Below the pieces are notes generated by a model. It was not told the origin of the DNA. It was given only the letters and a program-made list of their open reading frames with translations, and did no database searches. The translations under genes and the position numbers were made by a program. From Spirochaetia bacterium UBA6919 (lineage in GTDB: Bacteria; Spirochaetota; UBA6919), in assembly GCA_002450905.1 (NCBI GenBank), contig DKAT01000084.1, positions 16,706 to 80,705 on the forward strand: DNA of 64,000 bases, in the 5' to 3' direction. Each line of letters starts with the position of its first letter. Position 1 is the first letter of the stretch. Shown in pieces: positions 52,999 to 60,711 of this stretch.

Positions 52999-54045
52999 TT
53001 ATCGAATAAGATATTTATCAACTTCTTCTTTTGGGAAAGGAATTACAGTTATATTGCCATTTGTATCTTTGTTCTGATAATTAATTATAATATTCTCACC
53101 CTTGCAATATCGTGCTATAATTTTTCCTGCATGTTCAAGCATTGGAATATCTTGATTTTTAGAAATAAGTAAAGCACTAGGACCTTTAGATATTGGCTCA
53201 AAGAAAGTTCCAAGACTTTTAAAATGGGTTAACTTGTAATTTTCTTTCTCATCTCGTGCTACAATAAGTTTTGAATCATCATTTATTCTAAAATGTCTTC
53301 CAATCTTAAGTAGTTTAATTTCATTTAAATTATTTTCTTTGTTATATTGGAAATAATCTTTTAAGCGATGTGAGAATTCTGTTTCAGTTAATAAACAACC
53401 TCCTGAAGGACAGGAGTAATTTTCTATATCAAGATCTTCTACTAATTGATACTGAATTTTACGGCTACGCCCTGATATATTTGGCAGGCTTTCAAGATCT
53501 ATCATCTGTTTTACATCTTCTGATAAATTCGTTTCCTTGCTTACACTGAGAGGTCTTAGAATACGTCCCTCTAATCCACTTTCCTTTTCAATAAGATACA
53601 TTGAATTATTTGTCTGTGACATTGGTCTCTGGCCTTTGATTTCACCGGTTATTACAAATGAGGCTCCTGTTTCATCCATGTATTCCTTGGCCTTCTTGAA
53701 CATAAATATACGACAATCAATACAAGGATTCATTCCCCTGCCGTAACCATACTTTGGATGCCTGATTACTTGCAAATATTCTTTTGTAACACTCATGATT
53801 TTAAGGGGAATATCCACTTCTTTTGATACAGATTTAGATTCAAACTTGCATCCACTTTTTGTGCAGGTGCAAAATGCAGTGTGGAAATTAAGTGCAGTAA
53901 GTTCAATGCCTTGTTTCTTCATCAGGTGTGTTGCTATAGTGCTGTCAAGACCTCCAGACAATAGTACCACGGCTTTTTTGGGATTAGATTCCTTGTTATT
54001 ATCTGATGGGTTCGTTATTTGATTTGTTGAAATATTGTTATTCAT
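52999..54045 (-). CDS. PP-loop ATP pyrophosphatase, MnmA/ThiI-related thiolation protein
   Basis: 348 residues. The PP-loop SGGLDSTIATHLM lies at 30-42. Cysteines are found at CTCTKSGC (~80-87), CIDCRIFMFKKA (~130) and SCPSGGCLLTE (~245). The middle part (FVITGEIKGQRPMSQ; NISGRSRKIQYQL) and the C-terminal ~100 residues fit a tRNA-thiouridylase-like (adenine nucleotide alpha hydrolase) family found in anaerobes, shorter and different from true MnmA. Function: probably sulfur transfer to tRNA or a small molecule. Gene lies 117 bases upstream of the thiC-like gene on the same strand. Confidence 0.8.
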   Translation of the reverse strand: MNNNISTNQITNPSDNNKESNPKKAVVLLSGGLDSTIATHLMKKQGIELTALNFHTAFCTCTKSGCKFESKSVSKEVDIPLKIMSVTKEYLQVIRHPKYGYGRGMNPCIDCRIFMFKKAKEYMDETGASFVITGEIKGQRPMSQTNNSMYLIEKESGLEGRILRPLSVSKETNLSEDVKQMIDLESLPNISGRSRKIQYQLVEDLDIENYSCPSGGCLLTETEFSHRLKDYFQYNKENNLNEIKLLKIGRHFRINDDSKLIVARDEKENYKLTHFKSLGTFFEPISKGPSALLISKNQDIPMLEHAGKIIARYCKGENIIINYQNKDTNGNITVIPFPKEEVDKYLIR

Positions 54046-54060
54046 TAGATATCCTTGTAT

Positions 54061-54663
54061 TTATAACTTTATATTATATCCCACCAGGAAACTAAGCATT
54101 CTGGTACGAAGAGTTTCATTGGGGTTGGTGGTATAATTAGGGAATCCAATATAAGTTCTGATTTCGACTGCGATGATATGTCGTTTTTTTAGATGAAAAT
54201 TATAACCAAGTAAAAATAATAATTCGTAATTAAAATTAGTCACATTAGATACATATTGATTTCCAACAGAATCTGTAAAATTGGCGTTTAAGTTATATTG
54301 AAAATTCATTCCCAGTCCTAACCAAAATCGTTTATAATAAAACTTTGATATAACAGGAAATCCAAAGTATTTAATTATTTCTCTGCCATTTGAAAAATCC
54401 CCTCCGCGAACCTGATACATAGCATCAATTTCAAAGGCAATGGAGAATTTATTATTTTTTTTTTTAAGCGGAATATAGAATTCAAAGGATAAGCCAACTT
54501 CACCGGCAGTATAAATATTCGAGACTTCATTTGAGGTGTATTGGGCAAAGGGCCAACCCAGACCACCCTTAGCACCAATTCTAAATTCTATTGCGTGGGA
54601 ATTTTGTGAATGAAAGATTATTTGTAAAAAAACAAATATGATAACAATAAAAGATTTATATAT
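54061..54663 (-). CDS. Outer-membrane beta-barrel protein with apparent AUA start
   Basis: The open frame runs from a TAA at 54669-54667 to the stop at 54061 without any ATG, GTG or TTG near its start. The first suitable codon is ATA at 54663-54661, 6 bases after GGAG (54673-54670). From there the chain is YKSFIVIIFVFLQIIFHS, a perfect signal peptide, then a ~180-residue barrel (IEFRIGAKGGLGWPF; GEVGLSFEFYIPLKK; FEIDAMYQVRGG; LGLGMNFQYNL; LFLLGYNF) ending SFLVGYNIKL. About 201 residues. An A11 tract (coding sense, 54465-54455) is read in frame. Using the inner ATG at 54420 would remove the signal peptide. Confidence 0.7.
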   Translation of the reverse strand: MYKSFIVIIFVFLQIIFHSQNSHAIEFRIGAKGGLGWPFAQYTSNEVSNIYTAGEVGLSFEFYIPLKKKNNKFSIAFEIDAMYQVRGGDFSNGREIIKYFGFPVISKFYYKRFWLGLGMNFQYNLNANFTDSVGNQYVSNVTNFNYELLFLLGYNFHLKKRHIIAVEIRTYIGFPNYTTNPNETLRTRMLSFLVGYNIKL

Positions 54664-54714
54664 ATTTTACTCCAATTTATTGCCCAATGAAATATATAAC
54701 ATTTTTTTACATTG

Positions 54715-54730
54715 ATCAATAATTATTGAT
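54715..54730 (-). terminator. 16-base palindrome after the TM2 gene
   Basis: ATCAATAATTATTGAT is its own reverse complement. It lies 61 bases beyond the TM2 stop on the minus strand and is flanked by T-rich sequence on the plus-strand right side. All-AT centre, so a weak terminator at best. Confidence 0.25.
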
Positions 54731-54791
54731 TAATTTTTTAAGATTGGCTTATTATAAGCAAATGAATAGTTATTATTGTCTTATTTTAATA

Positions 54792-55346
54792 TTAAAACAC
54801 ACCCGACGAATTGTTTTTATCGTCCTCGCTCAAAAAACCCCTAAACTTATAGAGGACAGTTCCATCCGGACTTATATTCACATCAGCATATCCCTTATCA
54901 GTCCATTTTTTAAGTAATTTTTCGGCATCATCAATATTGATATCTGTTTCAGCAGCAATCTCAAGGGGAGTTAATTTCCCATTGTGCTTTTTAGCCAGAA
55001 GTAATATTATTTTCTCCTTCTCACTTTCTGAGAGTTTAGCATTTTTCATAGGAAAAAAAGTGGATTTATCTTTGGAAGAGTTATTTATAATCGATCTGTT
55101 TGCATTTTTTACTTGTTGAGGGAGGGTAAATAAATCTATAAATGTACCTATGGCAGGGATAGCTATTATTGGAGTTATAAAACACACATTGAATGAGAGT
55201 CCCATGATTTGGATCAGGACAGGTAAAGCTAATGAACTGGATAAGTAGAGTAATCCAATTTTATTATTATTCAGATAAAATTTATGTGCTCCAAATATTC
55301 CCAATGTTAAGCAAAGTATATAGGCTGTTACGTTATCTTTCATCAA
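54792..55346 (-). CDS. TM2-domain protein with C-terminal winged-helix-like domain
   Basis: 184 residues. The N-terminal TM2 domain (~5-75) has LGIFGAHKFYLNNNKIGLLYL and further hydrophobic segments (SSLALPVLIQIMGL; FITPIIAIPAIGTFIDL). After a polar linker, residues ~108-160 (EKIILLLAKKHNGKLTPLEIAAETDINIDDAEKLL, quoted in part: NGKLTPLEIAAETD) look like a winged helix. This TM2 plus helix-turn-helix fusion suggests a membrane-tethered regulator, an inference. The start overlaps the Omp85-type stop by 4 bases. Confidence 0.75.
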   Translation of the reverse strand: MMKDNVTAYILCLTLGIFGAHKFYLNNNKIGLLYLSSSLALPVLIQIMGLSFNVCFITPIIAIPAIGTFIDLFTLPQQVKNANRSIINNSSKDKSTFFPMKNAKLSESEKEKIILLLAKKHNGKLTPLEIAAETDINIDDAEKLLKKWTDKGYADVNISPDGTVLYKFRGFLSEDDKNNSSGVF

Positions 55347-57205
55347 AAACCACCTGTTAAATTAAGATAATAATATTGGTCTCTGTGCTGTAAGAATGTA
55401 AATGAAGGACTTTTATATCCCGACTCAGATAATTTGATACCAATATTTATACTTCCTGGAAATCCAAATAGAAATGAATGATGATATTTACTTGGTGACC
55501 ATCTTAATCCAATTCCAACACCATATCCAAAATCAAGGGGATTAAAATCACTTAATCTTTCCCAGATACTTCCACCTTCAAAAAATATAACAAAATAGGA
55601 ATCATCGAGTAATTTTCTTGTACTTATCCTTAACTCCATTGCACCATATCCACTTGCTTTGACGTAATTAACATTTCTAATCTGGGCATCAGTTTTTCTG
55701 TTGCTATAAGCATAAATTAGTGAGCTATTTGTATTTGAAACAACATAGTCCCCTCTGAAAAAAAATCCAAGGACAAAACTATAATTTAATTTAAAATAAA
55801 AATCTAATTGACCATTAAATAATTGAGTAATAGTTCCTTCAGGGATAATGCTATATGATCCCATGGCACGTATTCCACGAAATGGATTGAAAGTATCATT
55901 TAAATTATTATATGATAATATTAATCCAACTTCTGTTTGAAAAGTATTATCATTTAATACTAGTCCTGTGGGTGTTGTTATTTTATCACCAGATCTATCG
56001 ATAACTTTTTCTTTTGTAAAGATTTCTTTTGCAAAAATATATGATGAAAAGAAATCAACGATATTTAAACCAAATGTAAGGCGAATTGAATATTTTTCAG
56101 AAAGACGATATGAATTATCCGCTATTTGCAAAACAAAATCTTCTTTTTGGAGTCTAGTACTTAGGAAAAAAATGTTATTCAGATCGGGTTTGGTATATTC
56201 CAAAATAAATGATACAGTATTTAAAAATACCTCATATCCAGCCTGGGCAAGAAATCGATCTCTTTTACCATTAATATTTAAATGGATATATTGTGCCAGA
56301 AAAATAGGCCCGATGGTATTTTTATAAAGTGTAGTTGTGGTAAAATTACTTTGATCGACTTCTATAACCTCGATTACAAGATCACAATAAATCACTTCGT
56401 CTTTAATTCTATTAATTTTTTTAAAATTATAATAAACTTCAGAGAAAAGTCCTGTTTGTTTTAACTTTATAAAACTCTTATCTAAAATTGAGTCAGATGT
56501 AATTGGGTATCCCAGCCGAATATGTATCAATCTCAACATTTTATCATAGGATAAATAATTTGCACCTTGTACTTTAATAGAATTAATTATTAATTGTTTT
56601 ATGGGAAAGATATATATTTTTATTTGAACAGTATCATTTTTTTCATCTCTCTTAATTTCTTTAGAAATATTAATAAGAAAAACCCCTAACTTCTGATAAT
56701 ATAATAAGAAATCTTTAATCCCCTTGTGATAATTCATGCTATTATAAATACCATCTTTAATAAAATTATATTCATCCAGAAAGTCTAATAAGTAAGACGA
56801 TTTTGTATTTGAGGTGTTTATAATTTCAATAGATCGAATTGTGGGATTCTCCTGGAAAGAAAGTACCAGATTATAATATCTGCTCTTAGAAGTTGGAATC
56901 AGATGAGAATTAAGCGATTTTTCTTCAATGTAACCAGAATTATTTATCTGATTTAATATTTTTTTTATTTCCCATGCCCAATAATCTTGATTTTCGCGAA
57001 GTCCAAATATTTTTTTTAGAAATGGGTGATTGAATTTTTTATATTTTGTTATAATAATTTTATCGATATGAAATATTATATTATTGGAGAAATCTTTGAT
57101 ATGTAATTTTTTATCTAACTTAGTATGACTTTTGATTGGAAAGTGAATAAAAAAAATTATAAAAATGATATTTATTATTATCTTATATTGCAGATTATTT
57201 AACAT
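55343..57205 (-). CDS. Omp85-family outer-membrane protein (BamA/TamA-like)
   Basis: 620 residues. Signal segment (~8-25), then three POTRA-like domains to about residue 270 (IRSIEIINTSNTKSSYLLDFL; IINSIKVQGANYLSYDKMLRLI). The C-terminal ~340 residues are amphipathic barrel strands (FFLSTRLQKEDFVLQIAD; AMELRISTRKLLDDSYFVIFFE; YGVGIGLRWSPSKYHHS). BamA has five POTRA domains and about 800 residues, so this is a shorter Omp85 member closer to TamA-like proteins. It may insert or translocate outer-membrane proteins. It is followed by the TM2 gene with a 4-base overlap. Confidence 0.75.
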   Translation of the reverse strand: MLNNLQYKIIINIIFIIFFIHFPIKSHTKLDKKLHIKDFSNNIIFHIDKIIITKYKKFNHPFLKKIFGLRENQDYWAWEIKKILNQINNSGYIEEKSLNSHLIPTSKSRYYNLVLSFQENPTIRSIEIINTSNTKSSYLLDFLDEYNFIKDGIYNSMNYHKGIKDFLLYYQKLGVFLINISKEIKRDEKNDTVQIKIYIFPIKQLIINSIKVQGANYLSYDKMLRLIHIRLGYPITSDSILDKSFIKLKQTGLFSEVYYNFKKINRIKDEVIYCDLVIEVIEVDQSNFTTTTLYKNTIGPIFLAQYIHLNINGKRDRFLAQAGYEVFLNTVSFILEYTKPDLNNIFFLSTRLQKEDFVLQIADNSYRLSEKYSIRLTFGLNIVDFFSSYIFAKEIFTKEKVIDRSGDKITTPTGLVLNDNTFQTEVGLILSYNNLNDTFNPFRGIRAMGSYSIIPEGTITQLFNGQLDFYFKLNYSFVLGFFFRGDYVVSNTNSSLIYAYSNRKTDAQIRNVNYVKASGYGAMELRISTRKLLDDSYFVIFFEGGSIWERLSDFNPLDFGYGVGIGLRWSPSKYHHSFLFGFPGSINIGIKLSESGYKSPSFTFLQHRDQYYYLNLTGGF

Positions 57206-57343
57206 TTTTTTATTTTCTAATACCGATATAAATTGAATTCACTAAATAAATCATAACAAATAATATCGTCAAGTTTATTAATAATCATCATAGTATAACA
57301 ATGATTTTTTATTTATATATTCTTAATAATATTAAAAAAATGA

Positions 57344-57372
57344 TTGACTTATTCAATTTGTTTTGTTAGAAT
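57344..57372 (+). promoter_or_regulatory. Promoter of the tRNA-secE-nusG-ribosomal protein operon
   Basis: TTGACT at 57344-57349 and TAGAAT at 57367-57372 have a 17-base spacer; transcription would start near 57379, 18 bases before tRNA-Thr. It is the only clear promoter before secE. Confidence 0.65.
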
Positions 57373-57396
57373 TATTGCCTAATTATTTCAGGTTAC

Positions 57397-57469
57397 GCCC
57401 ACGTAGCTCAGTCGGTAGAGTACTTGCATGGTAAGCAAGCGGTCACCAGTTCAATCCTGGTCGTGGGCT
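57397..57469 (+). tRNA. tRNA-Thr (anticodon GGT)
   Basis: Acceptor stem GCCCACG pairs with CGTGGGC, followed by discriminator T. The anticodon stem CTTGC/GCAAG carries the loop ATGGTAA with anticodon GGT. The T arm ACCAG-TTCAATC-CTGGT is perfect. CCA is not encoded. It is 73 bases long and has the D-loop signature GTCGGTAGAG. Confidence 0.96.
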
Positions 57470-57497
57470 CACGAAGTATTTCCTATGATAATGACTT

Positions 57498-57570
57498 AGG
57501 TCTGTAGCTCAATTGGTAGAGCACTGGTCTCCAAAACCAGGGGCTGGGGGTTCAAGTCCCTCCAGGCCTG
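57498..57570 (+). tRNA. tRNA-Trp (anticodon CCA)
   Basis: Acceptor AGGTCTG pairs with CAGGCCT, then discriminator G. The anticodon stem CTGGT/ACCAG encloses CTCCAAA with anticodon CCA. The T arm GGGGG-TTCAAGT-CCCTC closes with one G-T pair. CCA is not encoded. A tRNA-Trp directly before secE is a common bacterial arrangement, here 17 bases away. Confidence 0.96.
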
Positions 57571-57586
57571 TAATAATATTTTAACA

Positions 57587-57793
57587 TTGGGTTTAGCTTT
57601 GAAAAAAGAAAGTAAAATAGTTAATTTTGTAAGAGAATCTCTGGTTGAGCTAAAAAAGGTTTCCTGGCCTAAAAAAGAAGAAGTGATAAACTCCACAGTC
57701 ATTGTGTTTGTTGTAGTTATTGCAATAGCCCTGATTCTGGGTTTCTTTGATTATGTGGTGGGTCAAGCTGTTTTGTATATATTCAAGCCATAA
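57587..57793 (+). CDS. secE: Preprotein translocase subunit SecE
   Basis: 68 residues, the short single-helix SecE. The amphipathic helix VNFVRESLVELKKVSWPKKE carries the conserved KKVxWP motif, followed by one membrane segment (~38-60). SecE clamps SecY in the inner membrane. There is no ATG; a TTG at 57587 or at 57599 must initiate, and neither has a strong ribosome site. The gene lies between tRNA-Trp and nusG. Confidence 0.92.
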   Translation: MGLALKKESKIVNFVRESLVELKKVSWPKKEEVINSTVIVFVVVIAIALILGFFDYVVGQAVLYIFKP

Positions 57794-57831
57794 CAGTCTA
57801 ATTCATTTATCTTTAATATGGTATTTTATTA

Positions 57832-58392
57832 ATGGCTAAAAATTGGTATATTCTACACATTTATTCTGGGTATGAAAATAAAGTTAGTTCTTATATTGAA
57901 AAGAATTTAAAAAAGAAAGATTTTGGTCATCACATTGGTGATGTAAGAATACCCACTGAAAATATCGTCGAAATGCACAATGGGAAAAAAAGGCAGATTA
58001 AAAAAAAGTTTTTTCCTGGCTATATCCTCATCGAAATGGATCTTCCTGATGTGCCTGAAGAATGGAAAGCGGTTTGTGGGGCTATTACTTCAATTCAGGG
58101 TGTTACAGGATTTGTTGGGGCTGGGAAGAACCAAAAACCCTCTCCTATAACAACTGACGAAGCTAAGGATATTCTTCAGCGTATGGGTGATATTAAAACA
58201 ACGGATACTCTTGTTCCTAAAATCTCTTTTACCCTAGGTGAATCGGTTCGGGTCGTTGATGGTCCTTTCAGTAATTTTAATGGGGTTGTTGAAGATATTA
58301 ATTATGAGAAAGGGAAAGTCAAGGTGAGAGTGGAAATATTTGGAAGATCAACCCCCGTAGAACTGGATTTTTTACAGGTCGAAACATTATAA
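57832..58392 (+). CDS. nusG: Transcription termination/antitermination factor NusG
   Basis: 186 residues. NGN domain starts KNWYILHIYSGYENKVSSYI; FFPGYILIEMDL is the RNA-polymerase-binding face. The KOW domain is at ~132-160 (LGESVRVVDGPFSNFNGVVEDI). It regulates pausing, termination and transcription-translation coupling. Located between secE and rplK as usual. Confidence 0.95.
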   Translation: MAKNWYILHIYSGYENKVSSYIEKNLKKKDFGHHIGDVRIPTENIVEMHNGKKRQIKKKFFPGYILIEMDLPDVPEEWKAVCGAITSIQGVTGFVGAGKNQKPSPITTDEAKDILQRMGDIKTTDTLVPKISFTLGESVRVVDGPFSNFNGVVEDINYEKGKVKVRVEIFGRSTPVELDFLQVETL

Positions 58393-58407
58393 TTTTTGGA
58401 GTCCACT

Positions 58408-58830
58408 ATGGCAAAACAAATTAAAGCAATGGTTAAGTTGCAACTACCAGCTGGTAAGGCTAATCCATCACCTCCTGTTGGGCCTGCACTGGGTCAGCAT
58501 GGCGTGAATATCATGGATTTTTGTAAAGACTTTAATGCAAAGACTTCTGATAAGGGTGATTTAATTATTCCAGTTGTCATAACGATTTATACAGACCGCA
58601 CATTCACTTATATTATGAAAACCCCTCCTGCGGCTATATTGATCAAGAAGGCGATAAAGTTAGATCGGGGTTCTCCTAATCCGCTCAAAAAAGTCGCTAC
58701 CATGACTCAGAAACAATTGGAAGAAGTAGCGCAAACAAAGATGCCTGACCTGAATGCAAATACCCTGGAAGGGGCTATGAATATTATCAAGGGTACAGCC
58801 CGTAGTATGGGTGTGGAAATTGTAGGTTAG
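58408..58830 (+). CDS. rplK: 50S ribosomal protein L11
   Basis: 140 residues from the ATG at 58408, which follows GGAG at 58398-58401; the upstream in-frame TTG at 58396 is part of the ribosome site. It begins MAKQIKAMVKLQLPAGKAN, followed by PPVGPALGQHGVNIM (23S rRNA GTPase-centre contacts) and ends GTARSMGVEIVG. L11 binds the GTPase-associated region of 23S rRNA. Confidence 0.97.
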   Translation: MAKQIKAMVKLQLPAGKANPSPPVGPALGQHGVNIMDFCKDFNAKTSDKGDLIIPVVITIYTDRTFTYIMKTPPAAILIKKAIKLDRGSPNPLKKVATMTQKQLEEVAQTKMPDLNANTLEGAMNIIKGTARSMGVEIVG

Positions 58831-58871
58831 TATTTCCGTAATTATCATTTGTAAAGGAATAAGATTAGATT

Positions 58872-59573
58872 ATGAAAAGAAGTAAGAGATATAAAAGAGC
58901 GAAGGAGTTAGTTTTGAATAAAGATCAACTCCTCCAGGCAAAAGAGGCTCTGGATTTATTAAACAATATTTCAAATAATGATGGTGCAAAGCTTAAGTTT
59001 GTTGAGGGTGTTGAAATCCATATTAATCTTAATCTTAAGGCGAAGCACACTATTCGTGACACGATGATTCTTCCACACACCATTGAGACAGCAGAAAAAC
59101 GTATTTTGGTCTTTGCAAAGGGTGATAAGGCTACTGAGGCTCAGAACTCCGGTGCTGCTTTTGTTGGGGACAATGATTTAATTGAAAGAATAAAAGGCGG
59201 TTGGATGGATTTTGATATCGCTATTGCCACGCCTGATATGATGAAAGATGTTGGAAAGTTAGGTCCAGTCTTGGGAAGAAGGGGTCTTATGCCTAATCCA
59301 AAGACAGGAACTGTTACTTTTGATATCAAGGGTGCTATAGAAGAGTTTAAAAAGGGTAAAATTGAGTTTCGTGCTGATAAAGCTGGTATCATCCATTTAA
59401 AAATTGGAAAGGTATCCATGTCGGCAGATCAGCTCTTTGATAACGCAAAAGCTCTTTTTCATGAAGTATTGAGACGTAAGCCTAGTGATCTTAAAGGGGA
59501 ATATGTGCGAAGTATCGCATTCTCGTCGACCATGGGTCCTGGTTTAAAAATCACACACCAGAGCTTAAATTAG
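58872..59573 (+). CDS. rplA: 50S ribosomal protein L1
   Basis: 233 residues, standard. Signatures: MKRSKRYKRAKEL, VEIHINLNLKAKHTIRDT, LGPVLGRRGLMPNPKTGTV and YVRSIAFSSTMGPGLKI. It forms the L1 stalk and often represses its own operon; no obvious L1 target mimic was identified before rplK. It follows rplK by 41 bases. Confidence 0.97.
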   Translation: MKRSKRYKRAKELVLNKDQLLQAKEALDLLNNISNNDGAKLKFVEGVEIHINLNLKAKHTIRDTMILPHTIETAEKRILVFAKGDKATEAQNSGAAFVGDNDLIERIKGGWMDFDIAIATPDMMKDVGKLGPVLGRRGLMPNPKTGTVTFDIKGAIEEFKKGKIEFRADKAGIIHLKIGKVSMSADQLFDNAKALFHEVLRRKPSDLKGEYVRSIAFSSTMGPGLKITHQSLN

Positions 59574-59582
59574 GAGTTAAAT

Positions 59583-60098
59583 ATGCCAACACCTGAGAAA
59601 ATTGAACAGGTTAATCAAATAAAAGAAAAATTAAAAGAATATGATAATTTTATAGTTACAGATTATAGAGGTCTCACAGTAGAACAGATTACTAAGCTCA
59701 GAAAGAAATTAATGGAGCATGGTGTAGTATATCAGGTATTAAAGAATAATCTGGTTAAAATTGCTTTAAAAGAATCAAACATAGAAGGGGTCGATGAATA
59801 TTTATTCGGTCCCACTGCTATAGCATTTGCAAAAGAAGATTCTGTAACCCCAAGTAAAATAATAGTCGATTTCACAAAAGAAGCTAATAAATTAAAGGTT
59901 CGTGGAGCCTATTCTGAAGGTAAAGCCGTTAATGAAAATGCCGTTATTGCCTTGTCTAAATTGCCAAGTAAAGAAGTTCTATTGTCTAAACTTCTAGGTG
60001 GATTAAAGTCCCCTCTCACTTGTTTGGCAAATGTCTTGAATGGGCCTGTCCGTAATCTTGCTTATGCTTTAAAACAAGTTAGTGAAAAAAAACAATAA
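59583..60098 (+). CDS. rplJ: 50S ribosomal protein L10
   Basis: 171 residues. N-terminal RNA-binding part (NFIVTDYRGLTVEQITKLR) and C-terminal helix for L7/L12 dimers (~135-171). It starts 9 bases after rplA with GGAG, so the long L10 leader seen in E. coli is absent here and autogenous control, if present, must differ. Confidence 0.96.
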   Translation: MPTPEKIEQVNQIKEKLKEYDNFIVTDYRGLTVEQITKLRKKLMEHGVVYQVLKNNLVKIALKESNIEGVDEYLFGPTAIAFAKEDSVTPSKIIVDFTKEANKLKVRGAYSEGKAVNENAVIALSKLPSKEVLLSKLLGGLKSPLTCLANVLNGPVRNLAYALKQVSEKKQ

Positions 60099-60115
60099 AA
60101 TTGAGGAGATAAAAA

Positions 60116-60508
60116 ATGTCAACTGCAACTAAAATTAGTATTGACGAAGTATTTGAAGCTATAAAAAACTTCACTATGGTTGAAGTCGCTGAATTAGTAA
60201 AAAAAATTGAAGATGAGTTTGGTGTAAGTGCCGCTGCCCCTGTTGCTATAGCTGCAGCACCTGCTGCTGGTGGTGGAGACGCTCCTGCTGCTGAAAAAAC
60301 CGAATTCACTGTAATTTTAAAAAGTGCTGGTGGAAATAAGATCCCTGTCATTAAAGAAGTCAGGGCTATTACTGGTCTAGCATTAAAAGAAGCTAAAGAT
60401 ATTGTTGAAGCTACTGACAAACCTGTAAAAGAAAATGTCCCTAAGGCTGAAGCTGAAAAAATTAAAGCTCAGCTTGAAGCGGCTGGTGCTACTGTCGAGT
60501 TAAAATAA
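60116..60508 (+). CDS. rplL: 50S ribosomal protein L7/L12
   Basis: 130 residues. N-terminal dimerisation helices (SIDEVFEAIKNFTMVEVAEL), an Ala/Gly/Pro-rich hinge (~38-58) and the C-terminal domain (EFTVILKSAGGNKIPVIKEV, TGLALKEAKDIVEATDKPVKE). It recruits translation factors at the ribosomal stalk. GAGGAG precedes the ATG. Confidence 0.97.
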   Translation: MSTATKISIDEVFEAIKNFTMVEVAELVKKIEDEFGVSAAAPVAIAAAPAAGGGDAPAAEKTEFTVILKSAGGNKIPVIKEVRAITGLALKEAKDIVEATDKPVKENVPKAEAEKIKAQLEAAGATVELK

Positions 60509-60608
60509 AATATTATTATGTCCTATGATTATTCTAAACATACATAATAAATCATCAGGGGAAATTTGCTTATTAATAGCATTAAATTAATTTATATTAA
60601 TAATTACA

Positions 60609-60640
60609 AATCTTACTTGAAATTTCTTTCAGGTAAGATT
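60609..60640 (+). terminator. Hairpin between rplL and rpoB (attenuator or processing site)
   Basis: Arms 60609-60622 and 60627-60640 pair over 14 positions with one G-T pair and a TTTC loop. The arms are AATCTTAC-type, and AATTATTTTAA follows. The position equals the partial terminator/RNase III site between rplL and rpoB in E. coli; here it could set the ratio of ribosomal protein to polymerase transcripts. Confidence 0.55.
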
Positions 60641-60711
60641 AATTATTTTAATCGGTTTATAAATTTTCCCACTACTTACAATTATAAGCAAAATTTGATG
60701 GGGTATGATTT

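Noticed and set aside
54375..54578. Separate 67-residue minus-strand frame near the barrel gene
   Set aside because: It is out of frame with the continuous barrel reading frame 54061-54663, which explains the region better.
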